Made by a program: the position numbers and the translations under genes. From assembly GCF_000002425.4 (NCBI RefSeq), contig NC_037256.1:16464830-16528829 (forward strand): a stretch of DNA of 64,000 bases, read 5' to 3'. The notes beneath the pieces are model-generated. The model was not told the DNA's origin and searched no databases. It saw only the letters and a list, made by a program, of their open reading frames with translations. Shown in pieces: positions 1-10,500 of the stretch; position 1 is the first letter of the stretch, and every line of letters begins with the position of its first letter. The DNA comes from Physcomitrium patens. Its lineage: Eukaryota > Streptophyta > Bryopsida > Funariales > Funariaceae.

Positions 1-218
1 GGATGAAAGCAAGATATGGATAAATGAAGGAAACATGTAAAGATCTTCATTCCTATTGATTGAAGGCCATATCCAATAAGCATTCAACAGGCTCTCTATA
101 ACCATAACAAAGGTTTTGGCGACTTCAAAAGAAGCATTTGAGAATAAAAAATAAGGCTTATAAGATTTAGAATCTAGACTATAATTAATTCATATATTTT
201 AAAAGATTTGGAATAAAT
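1..218. other. Flank of the B1 insertion, no gene
   Basis: AT-rich sequence with no coding signal that I can recognise. It ends in the target duplication GTAAT at 219-223, and the same five bases start the flank on the other side of B1 at 21520. Before B1 inserted, this stretch was therefore joined to the DNA that now begins at 21520. It probably belongs to an older repeat, because the right-hand flank is present three times in the window. Confidence 0.6.
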
Positions 219-223
219 GTAAT
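219..223. repeat. Target site duplication GTAAT of B1, left copy
   Basis: GTAAT directly precedes the TG end of the B1 LTR. The partner is at 21520-21524, directly after the CA end of the other LTR. A 5-bp duplication is the usual footprint of gypsy integrases. The exact match over 21 kb shows that the two LTRs belong to one insertion despite the two elements nested between them. Confidence 0.9.
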
Positions 224-699
224 TGTCATGGACACAGAAATATAAGCTCGAGATCTAACAAGAAGTTCAAGAAGAACTGGCAAGAACTAGATTAATCAGA
301 TGAATACAAGAACAACACCAAAGAGGTGAGCTAGAGCTCCAAGAGATGTGTTGTCAAGACTGAAGAACTCTTCATCCTCAATTCTAATATATACTTCTAT
401 TTACGAAACTTCTCAAGTAACTTCTACCAAGTAGGAAGCTTCTAGAAGGTTCCAGAGACTTACTTCTAGAAGGTTCTAGAAACTTGTCTCTAGAAGGTTC
501 TAAAGACTATGTCCCTAACATCTTCTACCAACTAGGAAGCTTCTCAAGCAACTTCCATCAATTAAGAAGCTTCTAGAAGGTTTTAGAGACTTGCTTCTAG
601 AAGGTTCTAGAGACTTGCTTCTAGAAGGTTCTAGAGACTTGCTTCTAGAAGGTTCTAGAAACTTGTCTCTAGAAGGTTCTAAGGACTATGTTCCTAACA
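224..699 (-). repeat. 3' LTR of B1
   Basis: A 476-bp LTR that starts TGTTAGG on the minus strand and ends in CA. It matches the LTRs at 21092-21519, 28589-28885 and 30424-30851. It is longer than its partner because a 24-bp unit built on CTTCTAGAAGGTTCTAG is repeated in tandem near 570-690. The sequence complementary to the primer site (TTGTCAAGACTG on the plus strand) is at 351-362. Confidence 0.92.
570..690 (-). promoter_or_regulatory. Tandem heat-shock-element array in the B1 LTR
   Basis: Four or more 24-bp units in a row each contain TTCTAGAAGGTTC, alternating TTC and GAA blocks spaced by two bases, which is the heat shock element pattern bound by HSF trimers. Near 642 a unit continues as TTCTAGAAGGTTCTAGAA, four perfect blocks. 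On the minus strand the array lies upstream of the LTR TATA box. Whether it works as an enhancer is inference; the motif spacing is seen directly. Confidence 0.65.
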
Positions 700-709
700 T
701 CACCCCCAC
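700..709 (-). other. Polypurine tract of B1
   Basis: On the minus strand AGTGGGGGTGA directly precedes the TG start of the 3' LTR. This is the position and composition of the plus-strand primer of an LTR retrotransposon. Confidence 0.7.
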
Positions 710-748
710 TTTAGCTTCGAGGTCTCTGAGAAGCAATGTTGTTATTAA

Positions 749-773
749 TCAGTACCAACGCAAGAAAATGAAG
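749..773 (-). pseudogene. Last codons of the B1 third ORF, cut off by A1
   Basis: Continuation of the minus-strand ORF at 7453-7125. When A1 and one copy of its duplication are removed, the frame runs through the junction and adds about eight codons ending at a TGA (plus-strand 749-751). The restored C-terminus is hydrophobic, like the end of the A-family third ORF. A1 therefore inserted about ten codons from the end of this gene. Confidence 0.7.
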
Positions 774-778
774 ATCTG
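774..778. repeat. Target site duplication ATCTG of A1, left copy
   Basis: ATCTG directly precedes the A1 5' LTR and is repeated at 7125-7129 directly after the 3' LTR. The five bases are part of the B1 third ORF, which reads through when one copy and A1 are removed. Confidence 0.92.
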
Positions 779-1316
779 TATCACGGATATACATATAATT
801 ACCTACAAGAGTCGATAAAAGTATATAAAAGTAGATAAAAGTAGGTTAATTGTGTAATATCTTCTAGAGAAGCTTCTTAGAAGCTTCATAGATGTTGCTT
901 TGACCTTATAGGAGTCCATAGTTGACTTTTAGGTTAGAAACTTGCTCAACAAGTTAGTCATGTGCCATACATGTTGGTAGCTTGAAGGACAAGCTAACTA
1001 CGTAGTCCACTCATAGAAAACTTGCCTTGCAAGCAAAGACATGTGGCCTAGAAAGTCAACACATATTAGAGGTCTTATAGAATATCGCCACGTGGCTTCT
1101 AGTTAGATAGTATATATAGAGGCAAGAGTGAAGCTTTCTTCACTCTTGTCAACTCCTTTCTTGCTTCTAGTCTAGTTTCAAGGGTCTCTAGTTTTCTTGT
1201 CTTTTGGCAATAGCCATTCTAGTTTCTTTTTCAATATATATATTTGTTTATTTACCTCTCTTTGAGTGAAGGCTCACTTGTCTGAATTGTTTTTTATCGA
1301 GTTCTTGTCCTTCACA
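779..1316 (+). repeat. 5' LTR of A1
   Basis: A 538-bp LTR that begins TATCACGG (TGTCACGA in copy A2, so the terminal G has mutated) and ends CCTTCACA (CCTTGACA in other copies). It is nearly identical to 6585-7124. It contains two GAAGCTTC blocks near 869-887, a CACGTG box at 1089-1094 and a TATA box at 1111. Confidence 0.93.
869..1152 (+). promoter_or_regulatory. A1 LTR promoter: HSE-like blocks, G-box, TATA, predicted RNA start
   Basis: GAAGCTTC occurs at 869-876 and 880-887, a gapped heat-shock-element arrangement. CACGTG is at 1089-1094. TATATATAGA begins at 1111. About 31 bases after the TATA start, ACTCTTGTCAA (1142-1152) marks the likely RNA 5' end, because it is the exact complement of the primer site at 1319-1329. 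The start site is inferred, not observed. Confidence 0.55.
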
Positions 1317-1318
1317 GA

Positions 1319-1329
1319 TTGACAAGAGT
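1319..1329 (+). other. Self-priming primer binding site of A1
   Basis: TTGACAAGAGT lies two bases after the LTR end and is exactly complementary to ACTCTTGTCAA at 1142-1152, near the predicted RNA 5' end. In Tf1 and sushi-type elements the first about 11 nt of the RNA fold onto such a site and, after cleavage by RNase H, prime minus-strand synthesis. No tRNA-type TGG site starts here. Copy A2 has the same layout at 63522-63532 with the same 2-nt GA spacer and two mismatches. Confidence 0.65.
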
Positions 1330-1405
1330 ACACTTACAATATCAGAGCTTTGTTTTTCTTGAGTAAGAGTGGATTACCCCTTTCTCTTGACAAGACATAA
1401 GCGTA

Positions 1406-1434
1406 TTAGAAGTTTGCGGATTACCCACTTCTAA
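1406..1434 (+). other. Leader stem-loop of A1
   Basis: TTAGAAGT (1406-1413) pairs perfectly with ACTTCTAA (1427-1434) around the loop TTGCGGATTACCC. The same loop core occurs in the B leaders, where the stem is TTTAGAG/CTCTAAA, so one stem pair has changed on both sides. An upstream GTGGATTACCC near 1369 is also shared with B. The position between LTR and gag suggests a role in packaging, priming or translation; this is inference. Confidence 0.55.
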
Positions 1435-1527
1435 ACTGATATTGTTCTTAATATCTTCTTTGTTATCAAGTCTTTCTTTTCTTTTGTCCTGAGCAGTATC
1501 AAACAAATTTTTCTTCTTAGTGTCATT

Positions 1528-2532
1528 ATGGCAGAGCTTCTTGAAATGAAGAGTGCAATGGCATAAATGCAAGAGCAAGTGAGGGAGTTAATGCTTGCGA
1601 TGCATCAACTCAATTCACCAACACAGGAAAGAACAAGAATAGCAGAAAGTGGGGATATAGAGATGATCGGAGCTGCTTCAACATCAGCAACAAATCACGT
1701 TCCTTCTCCAATTGTACAACACCCTGTAAGCACTAGAGAACCAAGAATTGCCTTACCTGAGAAATTTGATGGTACGAGATCAAAGTTTCGAGGGTTCATC
1801 AATCAAGTACAATTGGCAATTGAACTTCAACCGCAAAGCTATCCAACTCCAGGATCACAAGTCAGGTTTATTGGCACTCTACTTTCTGGTTCTGCATTAT
1901 CGTGGTTTTCGTCTTTTCTTGAATAACGAAATCCAATATTGGACAATTTGGAAGCTTTTTTGGCGGAGTTTCGATCTATGTATGGTGAACACGATGCAAC
2001 TCGTGTTGCAACAAATAAGATCCAAATTTTGCGACAAAAAAATCGCTCAGTAAGAGTGTATGCTTCACAATTTCGACAACTTGCAATTGACATCAAGTGA
2101 GATGATGCTGCACTCATTAGTCAATTTCTTTATGAATTGCAATACGAATTAAAGAAATTGATGCTCAACTTACCTGATCCTCAAACTTTGAGTCAAACAA
2201 TCGATTTTGCGGTAAAATGTGATAATCGACTTTTCGAATTTTGATTCGAGAATCATTCACGGGAACCTCAACGTTATTACTCAATGGCAACATCAACATC
2301 TTTGCCAAACGTACATTCGGAAGTAGAAGACATGCAAATTGACGCGGTACATTTTAAACCCCTAACTCAGCAAGAAAAGATTTGTCGTCGTCAAGAAGGA
2401 TTATGTTTATATTGCGGAGAACCTAAGCACACTGCTCAACATTATCCAAAGAAACGACGCAACTATAAAATGAGGGGTACGACGGTCAAAGAAGACAACA
2501 TGTCAGAAAACGGATTCGTCCAGCTACAATAG
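1528..2532 (+). pseudogene. gag: A1 gag (capsid and zinc knuckle), broken by stops
   Basis: One reading frame of 335 codons from the ATG at 1528 to the TAG at 2530. It forms the virus-like particle that carries the element RNA. The N-terminus is a Q/L-rich helix (AMAQMQEQLREL type). A capsid region typical of fungal-type gypsy gag (KFDGTRSKFRGFINQVQL, near 1762-1816) follows, then a zinc knuckle near 2407-2454 (CLYCGEPKHTAQHYP), whose last cysteine has become tyrosine. In-frame stops at 1564, 1924, 2098 and 2242 replace residues that copies A2 and B2 keep; most fit C-to-T or G-to-A changes. The start is supported by the same MAEL start in A2. No frameshift is needed. Confidence 0.85.
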
Positions 2533-2537
2533 GGACC

Positions 2538-5500
2538 ATGCAGCTAGAACCTTGTACAATTCCTAATGAAGGTCCTATCCTCTCCTCAGAACCCTCTCCT
2601 TGTTTTATAATAGACTTATATTTAGGACCTAAAAATTACAAAGCCTCTGCTTTATTAGATTCGGGAGCTTCAACATGTTTTTTAGATGAACAATTTGTTA
2701 AAAGTCGTAAAATACCTTTTGTACAGAAACCTAAACCAGTACATGTAGAAGTCATAGATGGTCGTCCCTTGTCTTTTGGAGATGTCACTCATGAAACTCA
2801 TCCTATAAAAGTAACAATAGATGGTCATGATAGCTACATAGCTTTTAACATAATTAAATCCTCGTCCAATCCAGTTATTTTAGGTTTATCCTGGCTAGAA
2901 AAATATAACCCTCGAATAAATTGGAATTCACGTAAACTTGACTTTTCCTAGAGCGTTATTAATAGTTCTACCAACCAAGTAAAAAATTATAAGTCTAGTA
3001 TAGTAAAACCCGTACTGATAGGTACAAAAGCATTTATACATGCAGCAAAAGAAGGATCAACTTTTGCTATTTATGCTGCACCTATTTCTGAAAACGTAAA
3101 GACTTCAAGTGGCATTCTAAGTCAATATCAGGAGTATCAAGACGTTTTTGAGAAAAAGAATGCAGATATTCTTCCTGAGCATTGCCCATATGATTGTTCA
3201 ATCGACCTCAAGGAAGAAACTCAGCCACCATTTGGACCAATTTACAGTTTATCGCAAGATGAGATGGCTGAACTCAAGACATATATTGACGAGAATTTAG
3301 CGAAGAATTTCATACGCCATTCAAAATCTCCAGCAGCAGCTCCAATTCTATTCGTAAAGAAAAAAGATGGATCTTTACGAATGTGTGTTGATTATCGAGG
3401 ACTCAATAAGATCACAATCAAGAATAGGTATCCATTACCTTTGATATCAGGACTCCTTGACCAGTTGAATTAAGCTAAAATCTATACAAAAATAGATCTA
3501 AGAGGAGCATATAATCTAGTACGGATCAAAGAAGGAGATGAATGGAAGACTGCGTTTCGAACCAGGTATGGACATTTCAAATATAATGTCATGCCCTTTG
3601 GAGTCACGAATGCACCAGCTACTTTTCAACATCTCATGAATGATGTATTTCGTGAATTCTTAGATAATTTTATCGTCTGCTATCTAGACGATATCCTGAT
3701 CTATTCTAAGAATGCCGAAGAACATGAAATACATGTTCGTCAAGTATTACAAAAACTTAGAGATGCAGGATTGTACGCCAAGATGGAAAAGTGTATATTT
3801 CACACTACTCAAGTTGACTTTTTAGGATACATCATTTCAAATGATGGTCTCATGATGGATTCTAAGAAAGTCCAAACAATCATGGATTGGAAGATTCCAA
3901 GGAGAGTAAGAGATGTCCAATGTTTCTTGAGATTTGCTAATTACTATTGGATCTTCATCAAAGATTTCTTACGAGTTGCAGTTCCACTTACACGCTTGAC
4001 TAGTAGAGATAAATTCCAATGGAATCAAGAAGCGGAAGCAGCATTTGAAGCCTTGAAGACATCGTTTGTCTCTGCACCAATCTTATATCTTGTTGACTTT
4101 TTCAAGGCATTTTTTATGGAAACAGATGCATCAGATTTTGCCTTGGGTGCAGTTTTATCACAAATGGGAACAGATGACAAACTTCATCCGATAGCTTTTC
4201 ATTCAAGAAAATTCTCAGCAGCTGAGATCAATTATGAGATCCACGATAAAGAACTTCTTGCGATCGTGGATTCCTTTCAAGAATGGTGTCATTATCTAAA
4301 AGGCGCTTCTAGTCCAGTCACTGTGTATACAGATCACAAGAACCTCGAGTATTTCATGTCAGCACGTGTGTTGAATCTTCGTCAAGCTCGTTGGAGTATG
4401 TCTTTGTCAAGATTCGAGTTCATTATCACTTATCGGCCAGGAAAACAACAAGGTTTATCCGATGCCCTATCTAGACGTTCTTATTTTACACCAAAAGAAG
4501 GAGATGCAGCTTTTGAGCAACAAAGAACGGTCCTCTTGAAACCAGAGCAATTTCATCTCCGAGCAATGAAATCAACATTGACTGTTGATTCAACTTTTCT
4601 CTAGCAAATCTAGTCCAGTATGTCCTCAGACCCTCTGGTTCATGATATCGAGAATAATTCTTCCAAGTCTCATGATCCTTCTAAGTTCGAGTTCAAGAAT
4701 AATCTATTATATTTTGAAGGACGCCTATATGTTCCAGAAGGAGAAGCACGTTTACGTGTTCTTCAAGCACGTCATGACTTTCCAGTAGCAGGGCACTTTG
4801 GATATAATAAGACTTTGGAACTCATATCAAGAGATTTTTGGTGGCCACAAATGTGGAAGTCAGTCAAAGACTTTGTACAATCATGTGATATTTGTTGAAG
4901 ATTAAAAATTCCTCGTCATCGACCTTACGGACTTCTTCAGCCATTACCTATACCAGAACAACCATGGTCTTCTGTTTCTATGGATTTCATCACAGATCTT
5001 CCAAGCTCAAGATCTTATGATTCTATATTTGTGATAGTAGATCGTTTCACCAAGATGGCACATTTTGTGCCATGTACAAAATCTATCACAGATGAAGAAA
5101 CAGCTAAGCTTTTCATTGATAATATCTATCGCTATTATGGATTACCTAAAAATATCATATCGGATAGGGGAACTCAATTTGTGTCAAGATTCTGGAGGAC
5201 CCTTTTCAAGATTTTAAAAGTGGACATAAAGCTATCTTCGGCTTTCCATCCTCAAACTGATGGACAAACAGAGCACGTAAACCAAGTCTTGGAGCAATAT
5301 TTAAGGTGTATTATCAACTACCAACAAGATGATTGGACAACCCTTCTGCCATTGGCAGAGTTTGCTTATAATACAACGGTACATTCTTCCACGCAACAAA
5401 CACCTTTCTTTGCCAATTATGGCTATCATCCACGACTTGATACTTTTGATTTTTCAAAAGTTGATAATCCTTCAGCAGAAGATATGGCAAATCGGTTGTC

Positions 5501-6026
5501 AGAGTTACATACAATAATGAAGACGCAATTGAAGGAAGCTTAAGAACGACAAAAGATAAACGCAGATCTATATCGTAAGGAGCAACCACAAATTAACGTG
5601 GGTGATAAGATATGGCTACTTCATCGCAATATCAAGACTACTCGACCTTGTGACAAGTTGGACTATCGTTGACTTGGCCCCTTTTTTGTTTCCGAACAGA
5701 TCAACCCAGTTGCATATCGGTTACATCTATCGGAGTCAATGAAGATCCATCCTATATTCCACATATCTCTTCTTGAACCATATAAGACAGTGGATATACA
5801 AGGAAGAAGACAAATGCCACCGCCTCCTATAGAAGTAGATAATAATGAAGAATTTGAGGTGGAAGAGATATTAGACTCGAGGCGGTGCCGAAATAAGCTG
5901 GAATATCTTGTTCATTGGTACGGATATGATATTAGTGAACGCACATGGGAGCCATCCAAGAATCTAGCAAATGCATCAGCTAAAGTCAAAGTTTTTCATC
6001 AACGACATCCATCAAAATCAAGATGA
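2538..6026 (+). pseudogene. pol: A1 pol: protease, RT, RNase H, integrase, chromodomain
   Basis: A single frame of about 1162 codons, offset from gag (-1), so gag-pol would need frameshifting or reinitiation. Domains in order: aspartic protease (DSGA, residue 41), RT ([21 protein letters not shown] at about residue 382), RNase H (ETDASDF, residue 530), integrase zinc motif (His near 746, CDIC near 784), catalytic core D816, D876, E912 (DD35E spacing) and a C-terminal chromodomain (residues about 1105-1155, EYLVHWYGYDISERTWEP). The chromodomain would bind modified histones and steer insertion into heterochromatin. Stops at 2949, 3471, 4602, 4611, 4896, 5541 and 5670 break it, yet there are no frameshifts. 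That suggests recent decay by point changes. Confidence 0.9.
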
Positions 6027-6120
6027 AAATCTCTCTTATAAAAGAGACAAGATTGAGGCAAGATAACATTCAATTTCCTATCCTTGTTTGTAACTTCTTT
6101 GCATTTGTGACGCTAATTAG

Positions 6121-6543
6121 ATGGAGAGCCAACAACCAGTGGATTCAACTCAAGAACCTTCGTTTGCTGACTTACCGGATGAGACATTGCGATTGTCACA
6201 ACCTTCAAGACGACGCAACCGAGATGAAGACCCTCAAGAACGACATGTTCTTCCTCGAATAGATGGTGAGATACAACGCGTTTGGTATCACGACCTTGGA
6301 AGAGATTCTTGATGTTTGGTGATATTACTGGAGATAGGAACGACTGCTGATGGTGTTTCAAATGTATTATTTGAAAGAAGTTATGAAGGCCTCAATAATG
6401 ATCAAATAACAGGGTGGTCTTCTCGCCCTGAAATGGGACACTATCGATGGCTAAGAGGACCCATCAACTACCTTTGAAGAGAACAAAGATCAGAGTATGT
6501 AGTAAATATAATTCGCTGCATATTAGACTTTCTCAACATATAA
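6121..6543 (+). pseudogene. A1 third ORF downstream of the chromodomain, unknown function
   Basis: A 140-codon frame from the ATG at 6121 to the TAA at 6541, starting about 95 nt after pol. Only two stops interrupt it (TGA at 6310 and 6475). Copy A2 has exactly the same length without indels (58877-59299) and keeps Arg and Gln at those positions, so both look like CGA-to-TGA or CAA-type decay. Residues near the end (GHYRWLRGPIN, then RSEYVVNIIRC) are matched by B1 (GYYRWLQGLMNHL, LEFIADVMRQI), and the starts MESQ and MDSQ also match. It has no signal peptide or membrane segment, so it is not env-like. I do not recognise the family. Confidence 0.7.
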
Positions 6544-6570
6544 TCACCGCTCTTCGTGGAACTCGTCCTT

Positions 6571-6584
6571 AGAAGGGGGGGTAA
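6571..6584 (+). other. Polypurine tract of A1
   Basis: AGAAGGGGGGGTAA directly precedes the 3' LTR. A2 has AGAAGAGGAGGTAA at the same place. This is the standard plus-strand primer position. Confidence 0.85.
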
Positions 6585-7124
6585 TATCACGGATATACAT
6601 ATAATTACCTACAAGAGTCGATAAAAGTATATAAAAGTAGATAAAAGTAGGTTAATTGTGCAATATCTTCTAGAGAAGCTTCCTAGAAGCTTCATAGATG
6701 CTACTTTGACCTTATAAGAGTCCATAGTTGACTTTTAGATTAAAAACTTAGTCAACAAGTTAGCCATGTGCCATACATGTTGGTAGCTTGAAGGACAAGC
6801 TAACTACGTAGTCCACTCATAGAAAACTTGCCTTGCAAGCAAAGACATGTGGCCTAGAAAGTCAACACATATTAGAGGTCTTATAGAATATCGCCACGTG
6901 GCTTCTAGTTAGATAGTATATATAGAGGCAAGAGTGAAGCTTTCTTCACTCTTGTCAACTCCTTTCTTACTTCTAGTCTAGTTTCAAGGGTCTCTAGTTT
7001 TCTTGTCTTTTGGCAATAGCCATTCTAGTTTCTTTTTCAATATATACATATTTGTTTATTTACCTCTCTTTGAGTGAAGGCTCACTTGTTTGAATTGTTT
7101 TTCATCGAGTTCTTGTCCTTGACA
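6585..7124 (+). repeat. 3' LTR of A1
   Basis: A 540-bp LTR nearly identical to 779-1316, beginning TATCACGG and ending CCTTGACA. It is followed by the ATCTG target duplication at 7125-7129. The differences from the 5' LTR are mostly C/T or G/A. Confidence 0.93.
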
Positions 7125-7453
7125 ATCTGTCGCATAACGTCTGCTATGAACTCCAATTGTTATTCACGAGGTAAGTGGTTCATCAATCCTTGAAGCCAAC
7201 GATAGTAGCCCATGCCTTCGACTTCTGACCAAGCCTGAACTTCCGTGTCCTCATTGTGAAATTGTCCTACAAACACGCCTTTTGGCTGACCATCGTAAGT
7301 AGGCTCAGACTCAAATACAATTACCAGTGATCGGTTACTCGATATCCTTCGTCATTGTTGTGGTGTAGGTGATTCTTCATCTCGGGGTTGCCTTCATGAG
7401 CTGGTCGGTTGAGATAATTTGACTGGCATAGTATATATTTTTTGGCTATCCAT
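7125..7453 (-). pseudogene. B1 third ORF downstream of the chromodomain, interrupted by A1
   Basis: Read on the minus strand from the ATG at 7453, the frame runs to the A1 insertion and resumes at 773-749. It totals 118 codons with three in-frame stops. It begins about 130 nt after the pol stop. The N-terminus (MDSQ, then LSQP and PRDEE) and the C-terminal block (GMGYYRWLQGLMNHLPRE, LEFIADVMRQI) are clearly related to the third ORF of A1 and A2, although the two families differ widely in DNA sequence. No known domain is apparent to me. It is not an envelope gene, because there is no hydrophobic leader or anchor. Confidence 0.65.
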
Positions 7454-7581
7454 ATCAGAAGACTAAACTATGGCTACTAAAAAAATTCTACTTTATCTTG
7501 GAAAAAATAACATCACTTACGAATTTTGGTAGTGCTCTCCCCCTCTCTTATATTCTTGAGTGAGTAAGCTTCAGAAGGAAG

Positions 7582-10500
7582 CTATTGTCGAACCGACTTA
7601 GGTTTATGAGGATGTTGTTGATGAAACTCCTGTACCTTTTGTGGCGCATTGGTGAGATTTTCAGTTGGCTCCCACGTTTACTCATTAATGTTGTAGCCGC
7701 ACCAATGAACAAGATACTCCAACTTGCCTCACCTTCGCCGTGAATCCAATACCTTTTTGACCTCGTATTCCTCGTGGTTCTTGATCTCAATACTAGATGG
7801 TGGACATTGTACTCTTCCAAGAAAAGATGACTCTCGATAAGGCTCCAACAGAGAAACATGAAAGACTAGATGTACCTTCATAGAAGCCGATAATTCTAGA
7901 TGGTACGCCATTGGATTGATTTACTTTTGGATGATAAATGGTCCCAATCTTCGATAGTCTAACTTATCACATGGTCGCTTAGTCTTGATATTCCGTCGAA
8001 GAAGCCATGTTTTATCTCCAATTTTGAAAGTAGATGCTTGATTCCAAAATCTATCTGCAGATGCCTTGTAGGATTCTTGAGCGGATTGTAATTGAAGCTT
8101 CAATGTAGTTTGAAGTTTTGATAGTTGCTTCGCAAATCCTTCAGCTGCTGGATTGTTATTTGTTAACGGACTTAATAAATCAAGCTTCGGATGATACACA
8201 TAGTTGGAAAAGAATGGTATGTATTGAGTCAACACATGGAGAGTGTTGTTATATGTAAACTTGGCTAGCGATAGATATGCAGTCCAATCATCTTGCTGAT
8301 AGTTGATGCTGTATCATAAATATTGTTCCAAGACTTAGTTCATCCATTCTATTTGGCCGTCAGTTTGATGATGAAAAGCCGAAGAAAGCTTGATATCTAC
8401 CTTCAGTATCTCAAAGAAAGATTTCCAAAACTTTGATACAAATTGAGTTCCTCAATCTGATACGATATCATTTGGTAGTTCATGATATCGATACACATTA
8501 TCGAGAAAGAGCCTTGCTGTGACTTCACTAGACGATGTCTTCTTGCAAGGGACAAAGTGTGCCATCTTTGTAAGCCAATCTACCATGACAAAAATGATGT
8601 CAAATAAGTTCGATGATGGCATGTCCGTGATGAAGTCCATAAAAATTGAAGACCATGGTTGACGTAGAATCGGCAATGGCTGTAAAAGTCCATAAGGACG
8701 ATGCCAAGGATTCTTGGATCTTGAAGAAATATCGCAGGAGAGGACAAAATCTTTCACATCCTTCTTCATTTGGGGCCACCAAAAATCTCGAGAAATAAGT
8801 TCCAAGGTCTTGTTGAATCGAAAATATCTCGCAGTTGGAAAATCGTGGCGAGATTGAAGAACTCGGAGTCGTGCTAGTCCTTTTGGAATATACAACCGCT
8901 CTTCAAAGTATAAAAGATCTCCCTCCACCTTGAACTTGTCGTCATTGGTATGCTACTTGATATCAATGGCTTTTGAATCTTCAATGGTCATGGTACGTAC
9001 CTGGTTCAAGAAGTCAGCATCAATTGGCACAATAGTAGCGCAAAGCTGAAATTGCTTTGGCTTCAACAACGTCATACATTGTTGATCAAACGCTACTTCT
9101 CCAACCTTTGGTACAAGATATGATCTCCTCGATAAGGCATCAGATAGTCCTTGCTACTTTTTAAGTCGATAAGTGATAACAAAATCGAACCTAGATAGTG
9201 ACATATTCCACTAAGCTTGACGTTGATTTAGAACTCGAGCCGACATGAAATACTTCAAATTCTTGTGATCTGTATATACGGTCACTGGATGTGCAGCTCC
9301 TTCAAGAAAGTGATGCCATTCTTAGAAAGAATCCACTATAGCAAGAAGTTCCTTATCGTGGATTTTATAATTGATTTCAGCAGGAAAGAACTTTCGAGAA
9401 TAGAATAAAATCGGATGGAGCTTCTTATCTTCTCCTATTTGTGAAAGTATAGCTCTCAAAATAAAATTCGAAGCATTAGTTTCTAAATAGACGGCCTTTG
9501 TAAAGTTTGGATGTATCAAGATTGGAGCCGTAGTAAATATCGTCTTTAGGTCTTAAAATGCCTTCTCTGCTAGAGGTCCCCATTCCAGCTTATCTTTACA
9601 TGTCAACTAAGTGAGAGGAGTAGCAACTTGAGAGTAATTTTTGATGAAGATCCGATAGAAGTTAGCACAATCAAGAAAGCATTGTATGTCTCTAACCGTC
9701 TTCGAAACCTCTCAAGGCACGATTGCTTCCACCTTCTTGGGGTCCATCTTCAAGCCTTCCGTAGTCACAACGAACCCCCAAAATTCCATCTCTATTTGGT
9801 GAAATAAACACTTCTCTAACTTGGCATATAGTCCTCCCTCGCATAGTTTCTCCAAGACCAAATGAACGTGCTTTTCATGCTCTTCCTCATTTTTGGAGAA
9901 TATCAAAATAGCATCAAAGTAGATGACAACAAAATCATCAAGGTGCTCGTGAAAAATATCATTCATCATATGTTGGAAGACCGATGGAGCATTGGTAAGA
10001 CCAAAGGGCATGACATTATACTCAAAATGGCCATATCTTGTACGGAATGCTGTCTTCGACTCATCTCCTTCCTTGATTTGTACGAGGTTGTAAGCTCTCC
10101 TTCGATCAATTTTTGTAAAGATCCTTGTACATCCAAGTTGTTTTAAGACACCAGAAATCAAGGATAATGGATAACGATTCTTCTTTGTTACCTTGTTGAG
10201 GCCTCGATAGTCCACGCACATCTGCAACGAGCCATCTTTCTTCTTCACAAATAAGATGGGTGCTCCAGCTGATGATTTTGAATGACGGATGAAGTTCTTG
10301 GCTAGATTCTCGTCGATGTACTTTCGCAACTCTGCCAATTCTGTGTGCGATAGATTGTAGATTGAGCCAAAAGGCGGTTGTATTCTTTCTTGCAAGTCTA
10401 TGGCGCAATCATATGGTCGGTGTTTCGGTAGCATGTTGGCATTCTTCTTTTGAAACACGTCTTTAAAATCCTTATATTGCTCCAGTATACTTGCTGTCGA

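Larger units (their letters stand above)
779..7124 (+). mobile_element. Ty3/gypsy chromovirus A1, full length
   Basis: A full-length 6.35-kb plus-strand LTR retrotransposon. It has LTRs at 779-1316 and 6585-7124, the target duplication ATCTG at 774-778 and 7125-7129, a primer site, a leader stem-loop, gag, pol ending in a chromodomain, a third ORF and a polypurine tract. No frameshift is needed to read gag or pol, but each has several in-frame stops. The two LTRs differ at roughly 14 positions by eye, mostly transitions, so insertion is fairly recent compared with the fossils after 42 kb. It is nested in B1. Confidence 0.93.

Noticed and set aside
570-690. Tandem units as a CRISPR array
   Set aside because: The repeats are contiguous without spacers and lie in a eukaryotic LTR.
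1340-1348. TATCAGAGC as a tRNA-iMet primer site of A1
   Set aside because: It lies about 23 nt after the LTR and lacks the TGG; the site 2 nt after the LTR with an exact complement in the LTR fits better.
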